DNA of 64,000 nucleotides from Suilimivivens aceti (GCF_025567405.1 NZ_JAOQKJ010000009.1:1-64000), one strand, 5' to 3'; numbered from the stretch's first letter, positions 42,969 through 51,598 are shown. Program-made: numbers and translations. The notes: generated by a model from the letters alone, not told the origin.

Positions 42969-44027
42969 CTACCTCTTATCTAAAGCATTCATATTGTCTT
43001 CCCAGAAAGATATTGCACGATCAATCCATCCTTCTGCTACAGTCCCCTCTCCCAATCCAAATCCATGAGAAAGGCCTTTAAATACTTCTATTTTTGTATT
43101 TGGGCCATTTTGTTGTATCTGGGAAATATAATTTTCCATACTTCTGTATGATGCAATTCCGTCACTTGTTCCGACACAGGCATAGGTTGGAGGCTCCATT
43201 CCTGTCACCTGGGAAAGTCCTGTATACTGCATAATCACCGCAGCCGGTGCAGGATATTCTTTTTCTCCAAAGTAAGCTGTTCCATAAGAACCAAGCCAGG
43301 CCGCCATCCTTGCTCCTGCTGAGCCACCCCAGAGAGAATAATCCGTCATATCAATCTGTAGTTTCTCTGCATTTTCATGTAAAAACGCAATTGCTCTGGC
43401 AAGATCCTCACAGGCAGTCTGTGCTCCCGGACGATAAATAAGAGCAAATGCATTATAGCCTTTCTTTGACAATTCTAAGGCATGAGGAAAGCTATCATGT
43501 ATTCCGGCTACATATACAAAGCCTCCTCCTGCATTGATAATCGTTGTTTTTGCTCCTGCATTTCCCCGAAAGAAAAATAAACCTGTATCCTTTTTATCCG
43601 CATCTGCCTGCATTTCTTCTTCACTATATATTGGATAAAAAATCTGCTCACCATTCATTGCCTGATTTTTCATATAATTTACGATTTCTACTGTTTTATC
43701 GTTGTTGACTTCGCTGTACCACGGCAAAATAGAGCTGACGTCTTTTAATTTCAGATTGTCCTCTATTTCCATATCTACCGGAAATATGAGTCTGCCATAA
43801 TTATCGAAAGCTGAATCATGGATAACATCATTTATATTACTCTCTGCATTAAAACTTTCTTTTTCATTCATATTGATATCCTTCTCTGTCACGCTCTCTT
43901 GCTCTGTTTTTCCTGTTTCCAGCGTTTTTTCTTCCCCGATTGCCAGGTTCTGGACTGTTGTGCTACACCCACTGAACATGATAACAGTCATGATGATTCC
44001 TCCAAGAGCTATCCTCTTTATCTGCAT
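42969..44027 (-). CDS. alpha/beta hydrolase lipoprotein
   Basis: A 352-residue lipoprotein with lipobox IMFSGC (Cys about 21). An acidic linker precedes an alpha/beta hydrolase domain with YSLWGGSAGARMAAWLG (nucleophile Ser), acid CVGTSDGIASY and His in FKGLSHGFGLGEG. INAGGGFVYVAG supplies the oxyanion region, as in BD-FAE/HSL-like esterases. It is probably an outer-face esterase of the same cluster as the anchored esterase and the fusion protein. GGAGG precedes ATG 44027. Confidence 0.87.
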   Translation of the reverse strand: MQIKRIALGGIIMTVIMFSGCSTTVQNLAIGEEKTLETGKTEQESVTEKDINMNEKESFNAESNINDVIHDSAFDNYGRLIFPVDMEIEDNLKLKDVSSILPWYSEVNNDKTVEIVNYMKNQAMNGEQIFYPIYSEEEMQADADKKDTGLFFFRGNAGAKTTIINAGGGFVYVAGIHDSFPHALELSKKGYNAFALIYRPGAQTACEDLARAIAFLHENAEKLQIDMTDYSLWGGSAGARMAAWLGSYGTAYFGEKEYPAPAAVIMQYTGLSQVTGMEPPTYACVGTSDGIASYRSMENYISQIQQNGPNTKIEVFKGLSHGFGLGEGTVAEGWIDRAISFWEDNMNALDKR

Positions 44028-44056
44028 ATAGTATCCTCCATTTTCACTTCAGCTAA

Positions 44057-44120
44057 AGTATAACAAAACGAGACTCCATTAGAAGTCTCGTTTTGTTATT
44101 CAGTATTAACCTTTAGGTTT
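44057..44120 (-). promoter_or_regulatory. promoter with AACC-N4-GGTT operator (lipoprotein hydrolase unit)
   Basis: On the minus strand: AAACCTAAAGGTTAATACTG (44101-44120), twelve bases between ACTGA and GACTTCT, -35 TTCTAA (44079-44084), 16 bases, -10 TATACT (44057-44062). It would drive the lipoprotein hydrolase and membrane protein genes. The core promoter is buried in a 16-bp-arm inverted repeat that also resembles the LysR gene terminator. Confidence 0.7.
44060..44099 (-). terminator. 16-bp-arm inverted repeat, terminator of the LysR gene overlapping a promoter
   Basis: Arms ATAACAAAACGAGACT and AGTCTCGTTTTGTTAT are perfect complements across an eight-base loop. Read on the minus strand, CGAGACT/AGTCTCG followed by TTTTGTT is a good intrinsic terminator. 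The same bases contain the -35 and -10 of the next unit. Confidence 0.7.
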
Positions 44121-44141
44121 CTACTCGCATGTATTCAATTT

Positions 44142-45041
44142 TTATTTTACCTTGTTAATAGCATTTATCAGCCGCTTAACCTTAATGGACGGTTTTTTCG
44201 AATGAAGAATTCCAAATGGCATAGTATAATCCCACTCTACTGGAATGATTCTGATCAGTGGATGAACACTTTCCCAGCTCTTGAATGCCAGTAATACCTC
44301 ATTATTATTTTCGCATCGGTTAAATGCTTCTACATTGTACAGATTAAAGTCTACAATATTGATTTCAGGATGATTTTTCATCATATCATCCCTTAGCATA
44401 TCGCCATAATAACTCCATCCTCTTTTCATGAGCATAAGATTTTCTCCAGCCAGATCATCAAGTGTAATTTTTTCTTTTTTTGCCAGCCTGTGATGAATTG
44501 ATACCGCCACACAAAATGGTTCTCTTGAAATCTCAGTACCATCACAGCCTCTGAGTTCAAGCATTGTTTCATCAAAGATTCCAGCTATCACATCAATATT
44601 CTTTCCCATATTAGCCAGTATCTCTCTTGCATTCTCTGGTGTATTTTCAAATGTAATCAATTTAAACTTCATCTCCGGATATATTTTCTGTATCTTAGGC
44701 CAAAGTTCCACAAAAACTTCCGGTGGCGTCATCGGAGATATTCCAACACGAATGATTTCTTCATTATGATTCATTGCTTCCTGCGCCCGTATCAACGATT
44801 CTTTTGAATATTGAATCAGATATTTTGCATCCTGATAGAGCGATTTACCAGCTTCCGTAATAATAAGACCTCTGTGTGTTCTTTCAAATAGTTGCAAATT
44901 TAAGCTGTTTTCCAAAGAATTTATCTGTTTAATAACCGCAGGTGCACTTATATATAATTCTTCTGCCGCTTTACTAAAACTTCCAGCTTCTACAACGCAG
45001 ATAAATGTATCAAGTTGTGGATTATACATCATGTAATTCAC
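44142..45041 (-). CDS. LysR-family transcription regulator
   Basis: A 299-residue LysR protein. The winged HTH at about 5-65 includes LDTFICVVEAGSFSKAAEELYISAPAVIKQINSLENSLNLQLFERTHRGLIITEAG. The effector domain (about 95-290) starts IIRVGISPMTPPEVF. It is the only regulator in the redox cluster and sits at its 5' end. Three downstream promoters share an AACC-N4-GGTT motif phased for LysR activation, so it is the probable regulator of these units. The inducer is unknown; the cluster's enzymes suggest a reactive carbonyl, quinone or ester. Confidence 0.9.
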   Translation of the reverse strand: MNYMMYNPQLDTFICVVEAGSFSKAAEELYISAPAVIKQINSLENSLNLQLFERTHRGLIITEAGKSLYQDAKYLIQYSKESLIRAQEAMNHNEEIIRVGISPMTPPEVFVELWPKIQKIYPEMKFKLITFENTPENAREILANMGKNIDVIAGIFDETMLELRGCDGTEISREPFCVAVSIHHRLAKKEKITLDDLAGENLMLMKRGWSYYGDMLRDDMMKNHPEINIVDFNLYNVEAFNRCENNNEVLLAFKSWESVHPLIRIIPVEWDYTMPFGILHSKKPSIKVKRLINAINKVK

Positions 45042-45168
45042 TCCTCTTTGTGATTTTTCTTTATCTCCTCATAAGTAACCTGTCTACGCTCCGCTTCGGT
45101 CCGCGCTGGGCAAAGGTCCCCTGGACCTTTAGCGCCTCTCAGCCGCCGTTAAATCCATCTCGTCCATG

Positions 45169-47058
45169 TCAAGTCTCACATTCACATGATGCTTCGCTTC
45201 GTGGAGTTTGGACAATAAACATACCGTCTCCACGTGCATCGGGTGTTGTGTTTGACTGCAAAACGTTGCATTCGTCTGTGGTAAGTGACTGCAAACTAGA
45301 ATAGATATTAGATGAGTCTTCCAGACGAATATCATCACCCTGGCATGCTTTCGTTGCAGAACTGCCAGAACCGGTATGTTTCTTAGAGGCATTCAGCCTC
45401 GCCGGTTTAAAATGATCTCCATTTTTACGGTCCTTGAATCCTGTCCGATACACAAATGTTATCATCGACGGATCAGCATTTCCTTCTTCATTATAACCTC
45501 CAACGACAACATAATCCACAATACTCTCAAATACTTGACGGTCAAATTCTTTTATAGTATCATTCTGGACCAATTTTTCTCTCATGAAGGCTACACGGCT
45601 CTCAAGATCAAGCTTTGTATTTCCTATATTTTCTAACGCTCCAATCTCCGTTTTCTTTTCTTCGATCTGCTGTTGAAGGGAATTTCTCTTTTTCTCGAAA
45701 GTCTCAAAGTCAATCTTTCCTTCAAGATGCATATCGAGAAGGTTATTAAGCTTATAGCTCATATCCTTAAGCTTATCTTTTTCCTTCTCAATTCGCTTCA
45801 GAACATCATTATCACTGAGTGTTGCTTCTACTCTCTCCAAGAATTCATCAAGGACATCCTTATAATCACGAGTCATCAGCTTGTAGGACTCCACAAATGC
45901 ACTCATCAGGGCTTCTTCTATAACCGCCTTACAATTAGGGCAATTCTTCTTTCCCGTCTTGGAAGCTGTAATACAAAGCCAAATTGTTTTCTTATATTTA
46001 CCGCCATGCCAGGTTCTTCTGGTCAAAGTTGCTCCACAGAAACCACATCTACATTTGCAGCTGAAGGCGTACTTGTTGGTATAAAGTGTTCTGTACTCGT
46101 CCTTCTTCAGTCGTGCGTTACTATGACATTTTCCTCATTTTGCCAGGATTTCTTGTGCCTTATCATAGACTTCTCTTGAAACGATTGCTTCGTGGTGATT
46201 CTTCAGAAGATACTTATCTGATTCTCCCAGGTTTTCCAATCTTCTCTTAGCAATTGGATCTACAGTGAATGTTTTCCCCTGTAGAAGATCTCCACAATAT
46301 TTCTCATTGCGAATGATTCCTGCAACTGTAGTTTGATGCCATGTCTTTGCTCCGGAGGGACTAGGAACTCCCATATCCATCAGTTCATGTGCGATTGTGG
46401 ATGTTCCTACGCCTGAAACATATCTGTTAAAAATGTACTGAACAATCTTGGCCTGTTCCTGATTAACAGTCATCTGCTTGGTTTGTGGATCATAGTCATA
46501 TCCAAGTGCTCCAGCGAATCCAACAATCTCTCCACGAGACATCTTCATCGCCAAGCCCTTTTTAACATTATTAGAAATGTTTTCAACTTCCTGCTGGGCT
46601 ACAGAACTCAGAACTACCAGAAGCAACTCTCCATCCATTGATAAGGTGTTGATCTTCTCATCTTCAAAGTAGACCGCAATATTTCTTTCCTTCAGCGTTC
46701 TCACATATTTCAACGTGTCTAAAGTGTTTCTTGCAAATCGGGAGATTGATTTGGTAATCACCATATCAATCTCCCCATCAAGACAGGCCTTTATCATTTT
46801 CTGAAATCCTTCGCGCTTAGACACCTGCGTTCCGGTAATTGCTTCATCTGCATATACTCCGGCCATCATCCAATCCGGATCTTTCTCTATCAGTTCGGTG
46901 TAATATTTCACCTGCGAACTGAAACTGTTTAACTGCTCTTCTCCATCTGTACTTACACGGCAATAGGCTGCCACTCTCTTACGGACAATTTCCTTACCTC
47001 GCATTCTGCGATCTTCCAGAGAAGCCTTCGCACGTATAATACTTACTTCATTTTCCAT
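45169..47058 (-). pseudogene. large serine recombinase interrupted by one in-frame TGA
   Basis: Reads as one 629-codon large serine recombinase of the TnpX/Tn4451 type. The resolvase domain has VAAYCRVSTDGEEQLNSFSSQ (catalytic Ser) and ISRFARNTLDTLK. The recombinase domain has GFAGALGYDYDPQTKQMTV and ends at YDKAQEILAK. An in-frame TGA at 46135-46137, probably from CGA, follows. The frame then continues with KCHSNARLKKDEY, a zinc ribbon (CRCGFCGATLTRRTW, NCPNCKA), a coiled coil and the C-terminal tail ASCECET. One base change would restore it. The catalytic half alone could not bind DNA properly. Confidence 0.85.
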
Positions 47059-47092
47059 GTGCTGAACCTCCTACAAAAATCTTAGCCATCTT

Positions 47093-47251
47093 CTATTTAT
47101 CTACAAGGATGTCAGACACTATGCCGTAATCCCTTCTTAAAGCACTTAAGCACTTTTCATATTCTTCTTCAGATAAAAGCTCCTCTTGCAAGAGGAGCCC
47201 CAAATAACCAACCTGCATTGAGTAACGGAGGAGTTTTTCATTGTTATCCAT
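47093..47251 (-). CDS. small protein of recombinase operon
   Basis: A 52-residue protein (MDNNEKLLRYSMQVGYLGLLLQEELLSEEEYEKCLSALRRDYGIVSDILVDK), helical and probably a helix-hairpin. ATG 47251 is chosen because GGAGG lies seven bases upstream; earlier ATGs lack spacing. The same small gene often precedes large serine recombinases in Clostridia, so a cofactor or directionality role is possible. No function is established. Confidence 0.6.
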   Translation of the reverse strand: MDNNEKLLRYSMQVGYLGLLLQEELLSEEEYEKCLSALRRDYGIVSDILVDK

Positions 47252-47267
47252 ATTCATTCCTCCATAC

Positions 47268-47846
47268 TTAGTTCGTGCCAACTTGACACGAAGTTGATTC
47301 CAAAAATTCTATAACTTCGTGTTTTACATATTTCTTAATCCTACCGATTTTCTTTATTGCTGAGGTGTAATCGATCTTACAGCTCGATGCAATATCTGTA
47401 AGATTCATCTCTTGTTTTAAATACTTCTGAAACAGAACACGATCCTCGGTTAAAAGACATGCAATCTGGAGATCATATAAGTTTTGGATCTCCTTCATTT
47501 CTTTGAGAACATGAGCCTCTTCGATGATCTTTTCAGGGTGTTCAATCCCATCCAGAAGATCACCAGAGAAATCGCAGTTACGAATTGCCTTTTCAAGGTC
47601 CGCACGGAAGCTTCCTTCGTTGCCGGTTGGATCACTATATCCATTCCCTGACTGTACTCTAACTCCCAGCTCACCGTGTTCTGCTCTTCTATTTCTTTCC
47701 TTCTCTTCCCAGATGATGTACTTCATGCCTGCAATGCGAGCATTGATAATTCCATCAATCTGAGGGTAGTACTTGCAAATAATATCTACTTTTAATTCAG
47801 GCTCTGCTTCCGCATATTTCCTGATAATATTCGCCTTAGCTTCCAT
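47268..47846 (-). CDS. sigma-like/HTH protein of recombinase operon
   Basis: A 192-residue helical protein (MEAKANIIRKYAEAEPELKVDIICKYYPQIDGIINARIAGMKYIIWEEK...). The C-terminal helix-turn-helix (LFQKYLKQEMNLTDIASSCKIDYTSAIKKIGRIKKYV) resembles sigma region 4 or phage late activators. ATG 47846 has AGGAGG upstream. The last residues SCQVGTN are encoded by a 19-bp palindrome also found in the ParB gene. It precedes the recombinase unit and may control its expression. Confidence 0.62.
   Translation of the reverse strand: MEAKANIIRKYAEAEPELKVDIICKYYPQIDGIINARIAGMKYIIWEEKERNRRAEHGELGVRVQSGNGYSDPTGNEGSFRADLEKAIRNCDFSGDLLDGIEHPEKIIEEAHVLKEMKEIQNLYDLQIACLLTEDRVLFQKYLKQEMNLTDIASSCKIDYTSAIKKIGRIKKYVKHEVIEFLESTSCQVGTN
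47273..47291. repeat. 19-bp palindrome, copy 1 (SCQVGT element)
   Basis: TCGTGCCAACTTGACACGA, 18 of 19 bases identical to the copy at 63716-63734. It encodes Ser-Cys-Gln-Val-Gly-Thr at the end of the sigma-like gene on the minus strand. The same residues in the same frame arise from the ParB copy. The palindromic form and reuse in two unrelated proteins suggests a small mobile or protein-binding element. Confidence 0.65.
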
Positions 47847-47987
47847 CTGATCCTCCTGTAAAAGTTGAATTGATGTCACTAAAGCCGCGCGCTGCTTTTG
47901 TAACGTTCTTACATAATTTATGGTACCGAATATCAGCTCTCAGGTCGTTACACCATACGACAACATCCGGTTGCTCATTCAGCAACT

Positions 47988-48332
47988 TCATTGCTCTAAA
48001 CCCTTCAAAGTCATGAGCATTGTAATTGCTGCATCTAATGTCTTATCCAGTTTCATTCCCTGTAGAATCGCTTCAGCCTGCATCAGTTTTGAGCTTCGAG
48101 CTGGCATCTCCCCAGACAAGATGTAATCTGTCGTCGTTCCAAACAGTCTTGCCATCTCAACAAATAGCTCTGGTGTAGGAGTCGATCTATTGGATTCATA
48201 TCTTGAAATAGAAGACTTATTCTCTAAGTGCAGTTCTTCCGCAAGGGCTGCCTGAGTCATATTGTTTTCTTCTCTTAACTTTTGGATTCTTCCTCCTACA
48301 GTTGTTGTATCGATTCCGTTGTTCTTTTTCAT
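47988..48332 (-). CDS. XRE-family regulator
   Basis: A 114-residue repressor-like protein with an HTH at 15-65 (GGRIQKLREENNMTQAALAEELHLENKSSISRYESNRSTPTPELFVEMARLFG) and a helical C-terminus for dimerisation. ATG 48332 follows AAAGGTG; the longer frame to 48449 has no site. It lies just downstream of the 80-bp palindrome and may bind it. It probably controls the recombinase/sigma-like genes that follow. Confidence 0.82.
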   Translation of the reverse strand: MKKNNGIDTTTVGGRIQKLREENNMTQAALAEELHLENKSSISRYESNRSTPTPELFVEMARLFGTTTDYILSGEMPARSSKLMQAEAILQGMKLDKTLDAAITMLMTLKGLEQ

Positions 48333-48742
48333 TTTTCGCACCTTTCCGGTGCCTTCCAAAACGGAAGCTATCCCAAAAAGTGCGTAAAATCCCCCTTGCA
48401 ACCAAATTCTCCTCAAAAACAAAAGAAAAGAATCCTGCAAAACATACACTAAGTCATTGTCAGAAGCACTGTGATATTCACAGCCTTCTAATGACTAGCT
48501 TCCGTTTTGCAGGCTCCTCTTTACCTTATTAAGTAGTTACATATAGCTCTTTAAGCCATCTACCGTATAGTCCAGCTCTCGGCAAACTCTTGACCGTCCA
48601 CGCGCCACTCGTCCGTCATGCCTTTAACGCCTCAAGATCTGCACCGTGCCCCCCTCGGGCTACGTCTTTCATAAGACAGAACTCTGGCGACCGGTTCAGC
48701 AGTCGTCCGCAGGGATCTCACTATATTCAATTATGTTCATGG
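48333..48742. other. gene-free stretch with long palindrome
   Basis: A 410-bp gap holding the 80-bp palindrome at 48434-48513 and a GC-rich patch at 48580-48720 with no start-plus-ribosome-site combination. The GC-rich patch differs in base composition from its surroundings and resembles fragments seen near element ends. I see no protein gene. Confidence 0.5.
48434..48513. repeat. 80-bp imperfect palindrome
   Basis: Nested matching arms: CCTGCAAAAC/GTTTTGCAGG at the ends, AAGTCATT/AATGACT inside, AGAAG/CTTCT, and CTGTGA/TCACAG around the centre TAT. Overall about 30 of 40 positions pair. Candidate roles are an operator array for the adjacent XRE protein, a cruciform site for recombination, or a small non-autonomous palindromic element. 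Confidence 0.6.
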
Positions 48743-49048
48743 TTATTTCCCTGTGATTCCATTGCTATACCTTGCAGTAGGTTCAGCTGATATCATACGT
48801 TTATTTCTCTCGATACCAGCTGCATAACTCATAATTCTGATCTGCTGCTTGTATGCCGGGTCATCCTCATTATGTCTTTCCTCAAAGACCGTAACCTTCC
48901 CCTTTCTGACAACAACCGCCATATTCTTCCCACAACAAGGACAAACAACATTGCATTTACAATCACCCTGGGGTTCCTGAAGAAATGTTCCGCAGAAATT
49001 ACAGGATGCAACAAACTTATCTCGTCTCTTTGGTGTTACCTGACTCAT
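48743..49048 (-). CDS. zinc-ribbon protein
   Basis: A 101-residue protein with two Cys pairs (ASCNFCGTF and VVCPCCGKN) plus CKC between them, a zinc-ribbon fold at about 15-50. A basic tail (MSYAAGIERNKRMISAEPTARYSNG) follows. ATG 49048 is favoured by AGGAGG nine bases upstream. It is 160 bp downstream of lexA and may be expressed with it. It could be a DNA-binding accessory or transcription factor; no family identified. Confidence 0.6.
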   Translation of the reverse strand: MSQVTPKRRDKFVASCNFCGTFLQEPQGDCKCNVVCPCCGKNMAVVVRKGKVTVFEERHNEDDPAYKQQIRIMSYAAGIERNKRMISAEPTARYSNGITGK

Positions 49049-49207
49049 CCATCTCGCCTCCTGAAAAGCTATCATATTTTCTCGATATCTCTCGTATCGG
49101 TAAAGGGAAAAACCCGATGATGAGTTTTGCCAAGATGTTTCCGCAAGTGCAGCCACGCACCATCCATAGCAAAAGGCTTTTTCTGATCTTTTTTTACTGT
49201 TTAGCAA

Positions 49208-49819
49208 CTACGCCAATGCTTTAATTACATGCACGGCTACCCCCTGAATCTGTAGATTCTCGCCTTCGGGAACGATAATGTCTTGCATCTTTTTATTTTC
49301 AGGGTGTAAGCGAACACAATGGTTCGCCTCATCTACACGGAGTCGCTTAAGCGTATTTTCATTGTTCACTAGAGCTACTATAATTTCGCCATCTTTCGCC
49401 TCTGACTGCTTACGAATAAGCACCAGATCTCCCGGGTTGATACCGGCCTCAATCATGGATGTTCCTTTCGCTCTGAGTAAATAAAATGATCCAGATCCAA
49501 ACAAAGCAACGGGCAGTGACAAATATTCCTCTGCATTCTCCTCCTCTAACTGTGGAAGACCGCATGATACAGATCCGAGGATTGCCACGCTTGTCAGCTC
49601 AGTACTGATTCTGGAGGTCTTATCCGTGATAATCTGCTGGCCATCATACTTAATCATGTCTTTATCAGCCATTTCAACCAAGTATTTATATACAGTACCA
49701 CGGGCAATTCCAACTGCTTTAGCTATCTCTGTTGTAGAAGGTGAGTGGCGATTGTTAATGTAGTATTCCTCAGCAAAAGCCTGGATCTCTTTCATCCGGT
49801 TAACTGATTTATGTCTCAT
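49208..49819 (-). CDS. lexA: LexA-type SOS repressor
   Basis: A 203-residue LexA protein. The N-terminal winged helix (about 1-65) reads FAEEYYINNRHSPSTTEIAKAVGIARGTVYKYLVEM. The self-cleavage site is VSCGLPQ (Cys-Gly in place of Ala-Gly). The S24 protease domain has Ser in RAKGTSMIEAGI and the catalytic Lys in NENTLKRLR. The promoter at 49867-49895 carries a GAAC-N4-GTTC box between -35 and -10, so it represses itself. As an element-borne copy it may link transfer or recombination to DNA damage. Confidence 0.92.
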   Translation of the reverse strand: MRHKSVNRMKEIQAFAEEYYINNRHSPSTTEIAKAVGIARGTVYKYLVEMADKDMIKYDGQQIITDKTSRISTELTSVAILGSVSCGLPQLEEENAEEYLSLPVALFGSGSFYLLRAKGTSMIEAGINPGDLVLIRKQSEAKDGEIIVALVNNENTLKRLRVDEANHCVRLHPENKKMQDIIVPEGENLQIQGVAVHVIKALA

Positions 49820-49866
49820 ACGCCGCTCCTTTCTAAAGGAAGCAGTCTGCTTCGCTTCCTAAAGAT

Positions 49867-49895
49867 AGAATACCCGAACACAGGTTCTTTTTCAA
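49867..49895 (-). promoter_or_regulatory. lexA promoter with SOS box
   Basis: On the minus strand: -35 TTGAAA (49890-49895), 17 bases, -10 TATTCT (49867-49872). GAACACAGGTTC (49876-49887, plus strand) is a perfect GAAC-N4-GTTC SOS box placed between the boxes. The leader then forms a GGAAGC/GCTTCC hairpin before the AAAGGAG ribosome site. Confidence 0.85.
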
Positions 49896-49987
49896 CAAGC
49901 ATTTTATATTTGAATAGACATAGGAAATATTTTTCCCATGTCCATTCTATGTTACAGTTCTACTTGACGTTATACAACGTCGAGTAA

Positions 49988-50245
49988 TTACATCTGAAAA
50001 TATGCTCTGGCTGCAGAAATTCTGGCATTAATTTCTTGTTCCAACTCATATTCTTCCAATGAATTGAGGTCCCACATGTGAACCTTAAAGAAGGCTTTCC
50101 CGGTCTGACCATCAATCCAATATCTTTGACGACGTGTGAATGTGTTCTCTATGGGAAAAACATCCAGTTTATCTTCAAGTTTTAGAGTTCTAAGTTTCAT
50201 TCGAAACTTATGGATAATCTCCTTGTTTATCTGTTTCTTTTGCAT
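49988..50245 (-). CDS. small uncharacterised protein
   Basis: An 85-residue, charged protein (MQKKQINKEIIHKFRMKLRTLKLEDKLDVFPIENTFTRRQRYWIDGQTGKAFFKVHMWDLNSLEEYELEQ...). AAAGGAG precedes ATG 50245. It looks like a small beta-strand core flanked by helices, without a catalytic motif. A perfect 18-bp palindrome sits in its leader, which suggests tight repression. It separates the defence island from lexA. Function unknown. Confidence 0.55.
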   Translation of the reverse strand: MQKKQINKEIIHKFRMKLRTLKLEDKLDVFPIENTFTRRQRYWIDGQTGKAFFKVHMWDLNSLEEYELEQEINARISAARAYFQM

Positions 50246-50259
50246 GAAATCTCCTTTCA

Positions 50260-50277
50260 TGCAAGATCGATCTTGCA
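50260..50277. promoter_or_regulatory. perfect 18-bp palindrome in leader
   Basis: TGCAAGATCGATCTTGCA, perfectly self-complementary, just before the ribosome site of the 85-residue protein gene. It is a likely operator for an unknown repressor; the WYL protein upstream or LexA-neighbour regulators are candidates. Confidence 0.55.
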
Positions 50278-50338
50278 ATTTATTTTGTGCACAAGAGTAT
50301 CATCACACAAACTCACATGGTAATCACGGACACTTTTA

Positions 50339-51598
50339 CTAATCTAATTTTCCCCTCGCTATGTTCCAATCCTGATAGACCAGTTCTTGGCTAAGCCCAA
50401 GTGTCATGTAGTATATTCTACAAAATCCACCAGATAAAAAATCAAACAGACTACTTTGATATTGATCATTTAATGAAGAAAATAATTGACCGTATTCATC
50501 TGAAAAATATTTTCTAACCAAGTCATATTCCTCAATTATCTCATCTTTTCCATCCATGATGCTCCGTAGAACTGGAGCTAATCTATTCTCAATGAGAATA
50601 TCATTTCCTTTTGAATCTAACTGTTCGTTTCTAACTCGACCTTTCTTTCTATAATAGATATATTCAGAAAGTGGTATTGCCAAATCGCTAAATCTATAAA
50701 CGCCACCGACTTTGAATTTTTCCATATACTTTAATTTCTGAAACTGCTTCTTTATCGGGTCGTACATTTTTTTGTCTGTATCCATCATTTGAGCCATTAT
50801 GTCAGCCACATCGTGAAGGCTATAAATCGCTTTCTTTTCATATACGCATTTAAGTTTTAATCCTGAAAATTCCTTCTTTAAATCTGGTAAAGCTAGCATC
50901 AAATACTTTTGTACAAATTGGTTTCTCAGATACATGTAGAAAAATTTATATGGATTATCCTTTACCCTTGGAATTTTTTCATCCTTATAGTTATGCTTTA
51001 CAAAGCCATAATACTCTTTCTCAGCCGCTATCGATATTAACAGTCTCCTCTGCAATTCAAACATAAACTTCGCATCTGTTCTTCTATCATCAATTAACAA
51101 ACTAATTAGATCATCAATAAAAGGTATATTTTCTTGCCAACTATTCAAAATATTCTCTAAAGAAGAATCCCATCCAAATTTACTTTCGCCTCTGTCTAAC
51201 TGGGGTGCGATGGACGCCCATCCCTCATATTGTTGAATAGCTATTTGAATGTCGCTCCAGCTATGAGAACAGCTCTTTTGTTGCTCAAAATAAGGTTCTT
51301 TTAAATTATTCTCATAGTATTCCCGTTGTTCCGTAAACGCCTTCTTAAGTTTTTCTATTTGGTCATTTTCATCAGGAGTTGAAGACATATACCTCGCTAA
51401 CGAACTTTCACCAAGGTTACAAAACAGCTCCTCATATATACGATCTATCGCCTCTATATATCCATTTTGGCTGTCATATCCAAGATCTTTATATAGTTTT
51501 CTATACCGTCGACCATCACTCCTTAGATTAGGATCGTCACTTGTATTTATATATTCTTTCTTAAATCTTCTGCTAAGATGAGTTGAAAGATTTTCCAT
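50339..51598 (-). CDS. uncharacterised 419-residue WYL-operon protein
   Basis: A 419-residue, charged, mostly helical protein (MENLSTHLSRRFKKEYINTSDDPNLRSDGRRYRKLYKDLG...). It has no motif I can name. A region near 270-330 (YSLHDVADIMAQMMDTDKKMYDPIKKQFQKLKYMEKF) may be a winged helix or HTH. Its ATG directly follows the stop of the WYL gene, so it is translated with it. It is the third member of the AlbA_2-WYL set. It may be a new effector; no activity is claimed. Confidence 0.6.
   Translation of the reverse strand: MENLSTHLSRRFKKEYINTSDDPNLRSDGRRYRKLYKDLGYDSQNGYIEAIDRIYEELFCNLGESSLARYMSSTPDENDQIEKLKKAFTEQREYYENNLKEPYFEQQKSCSHSWSDIQIAIQQYEGWASIAPQLDRGESKFGWDSSLENILNSWQENIPFIDDLISLLIDDRRTDAKFMFELQRRLLISIAAEKEYYGFVKHNYKDEKIPRVKDNPYKFFYMYLRNQFVQKYLMLALPDLKKEFSGLKLKCVYEKKAIYSLHDVADIMAQMMDTDKKMYDPIKKQFQKLKYMEKFKVGGVYRFSDLAIPLSEYIYYRKKGRVRNEQLDSKGNDILIENRLAPVLRSIMDGKDEIIEEYDLVRKYFSDEYGQLFSSLNDQYQSSLFDFLSGGFCRIYYMTLGLSQELVYQDWNIARGKLD

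Noticed and set aside
45061..45168. GC-rich stretch after the recombinase with AAAGGTCC/GGACCTTT dyad as a gene or RNA
   Set aside because: No start with ribosome site and no conserved RNA features; probably the 3' tail or end of the recombinase module.
49917..49942. GACAT...ATGTC hairpin as terminator of the 85-residue gene
   Set aside because: Eleven-bp arms with one mismatch but no T-run; could be structural, so not listed as a terminator.
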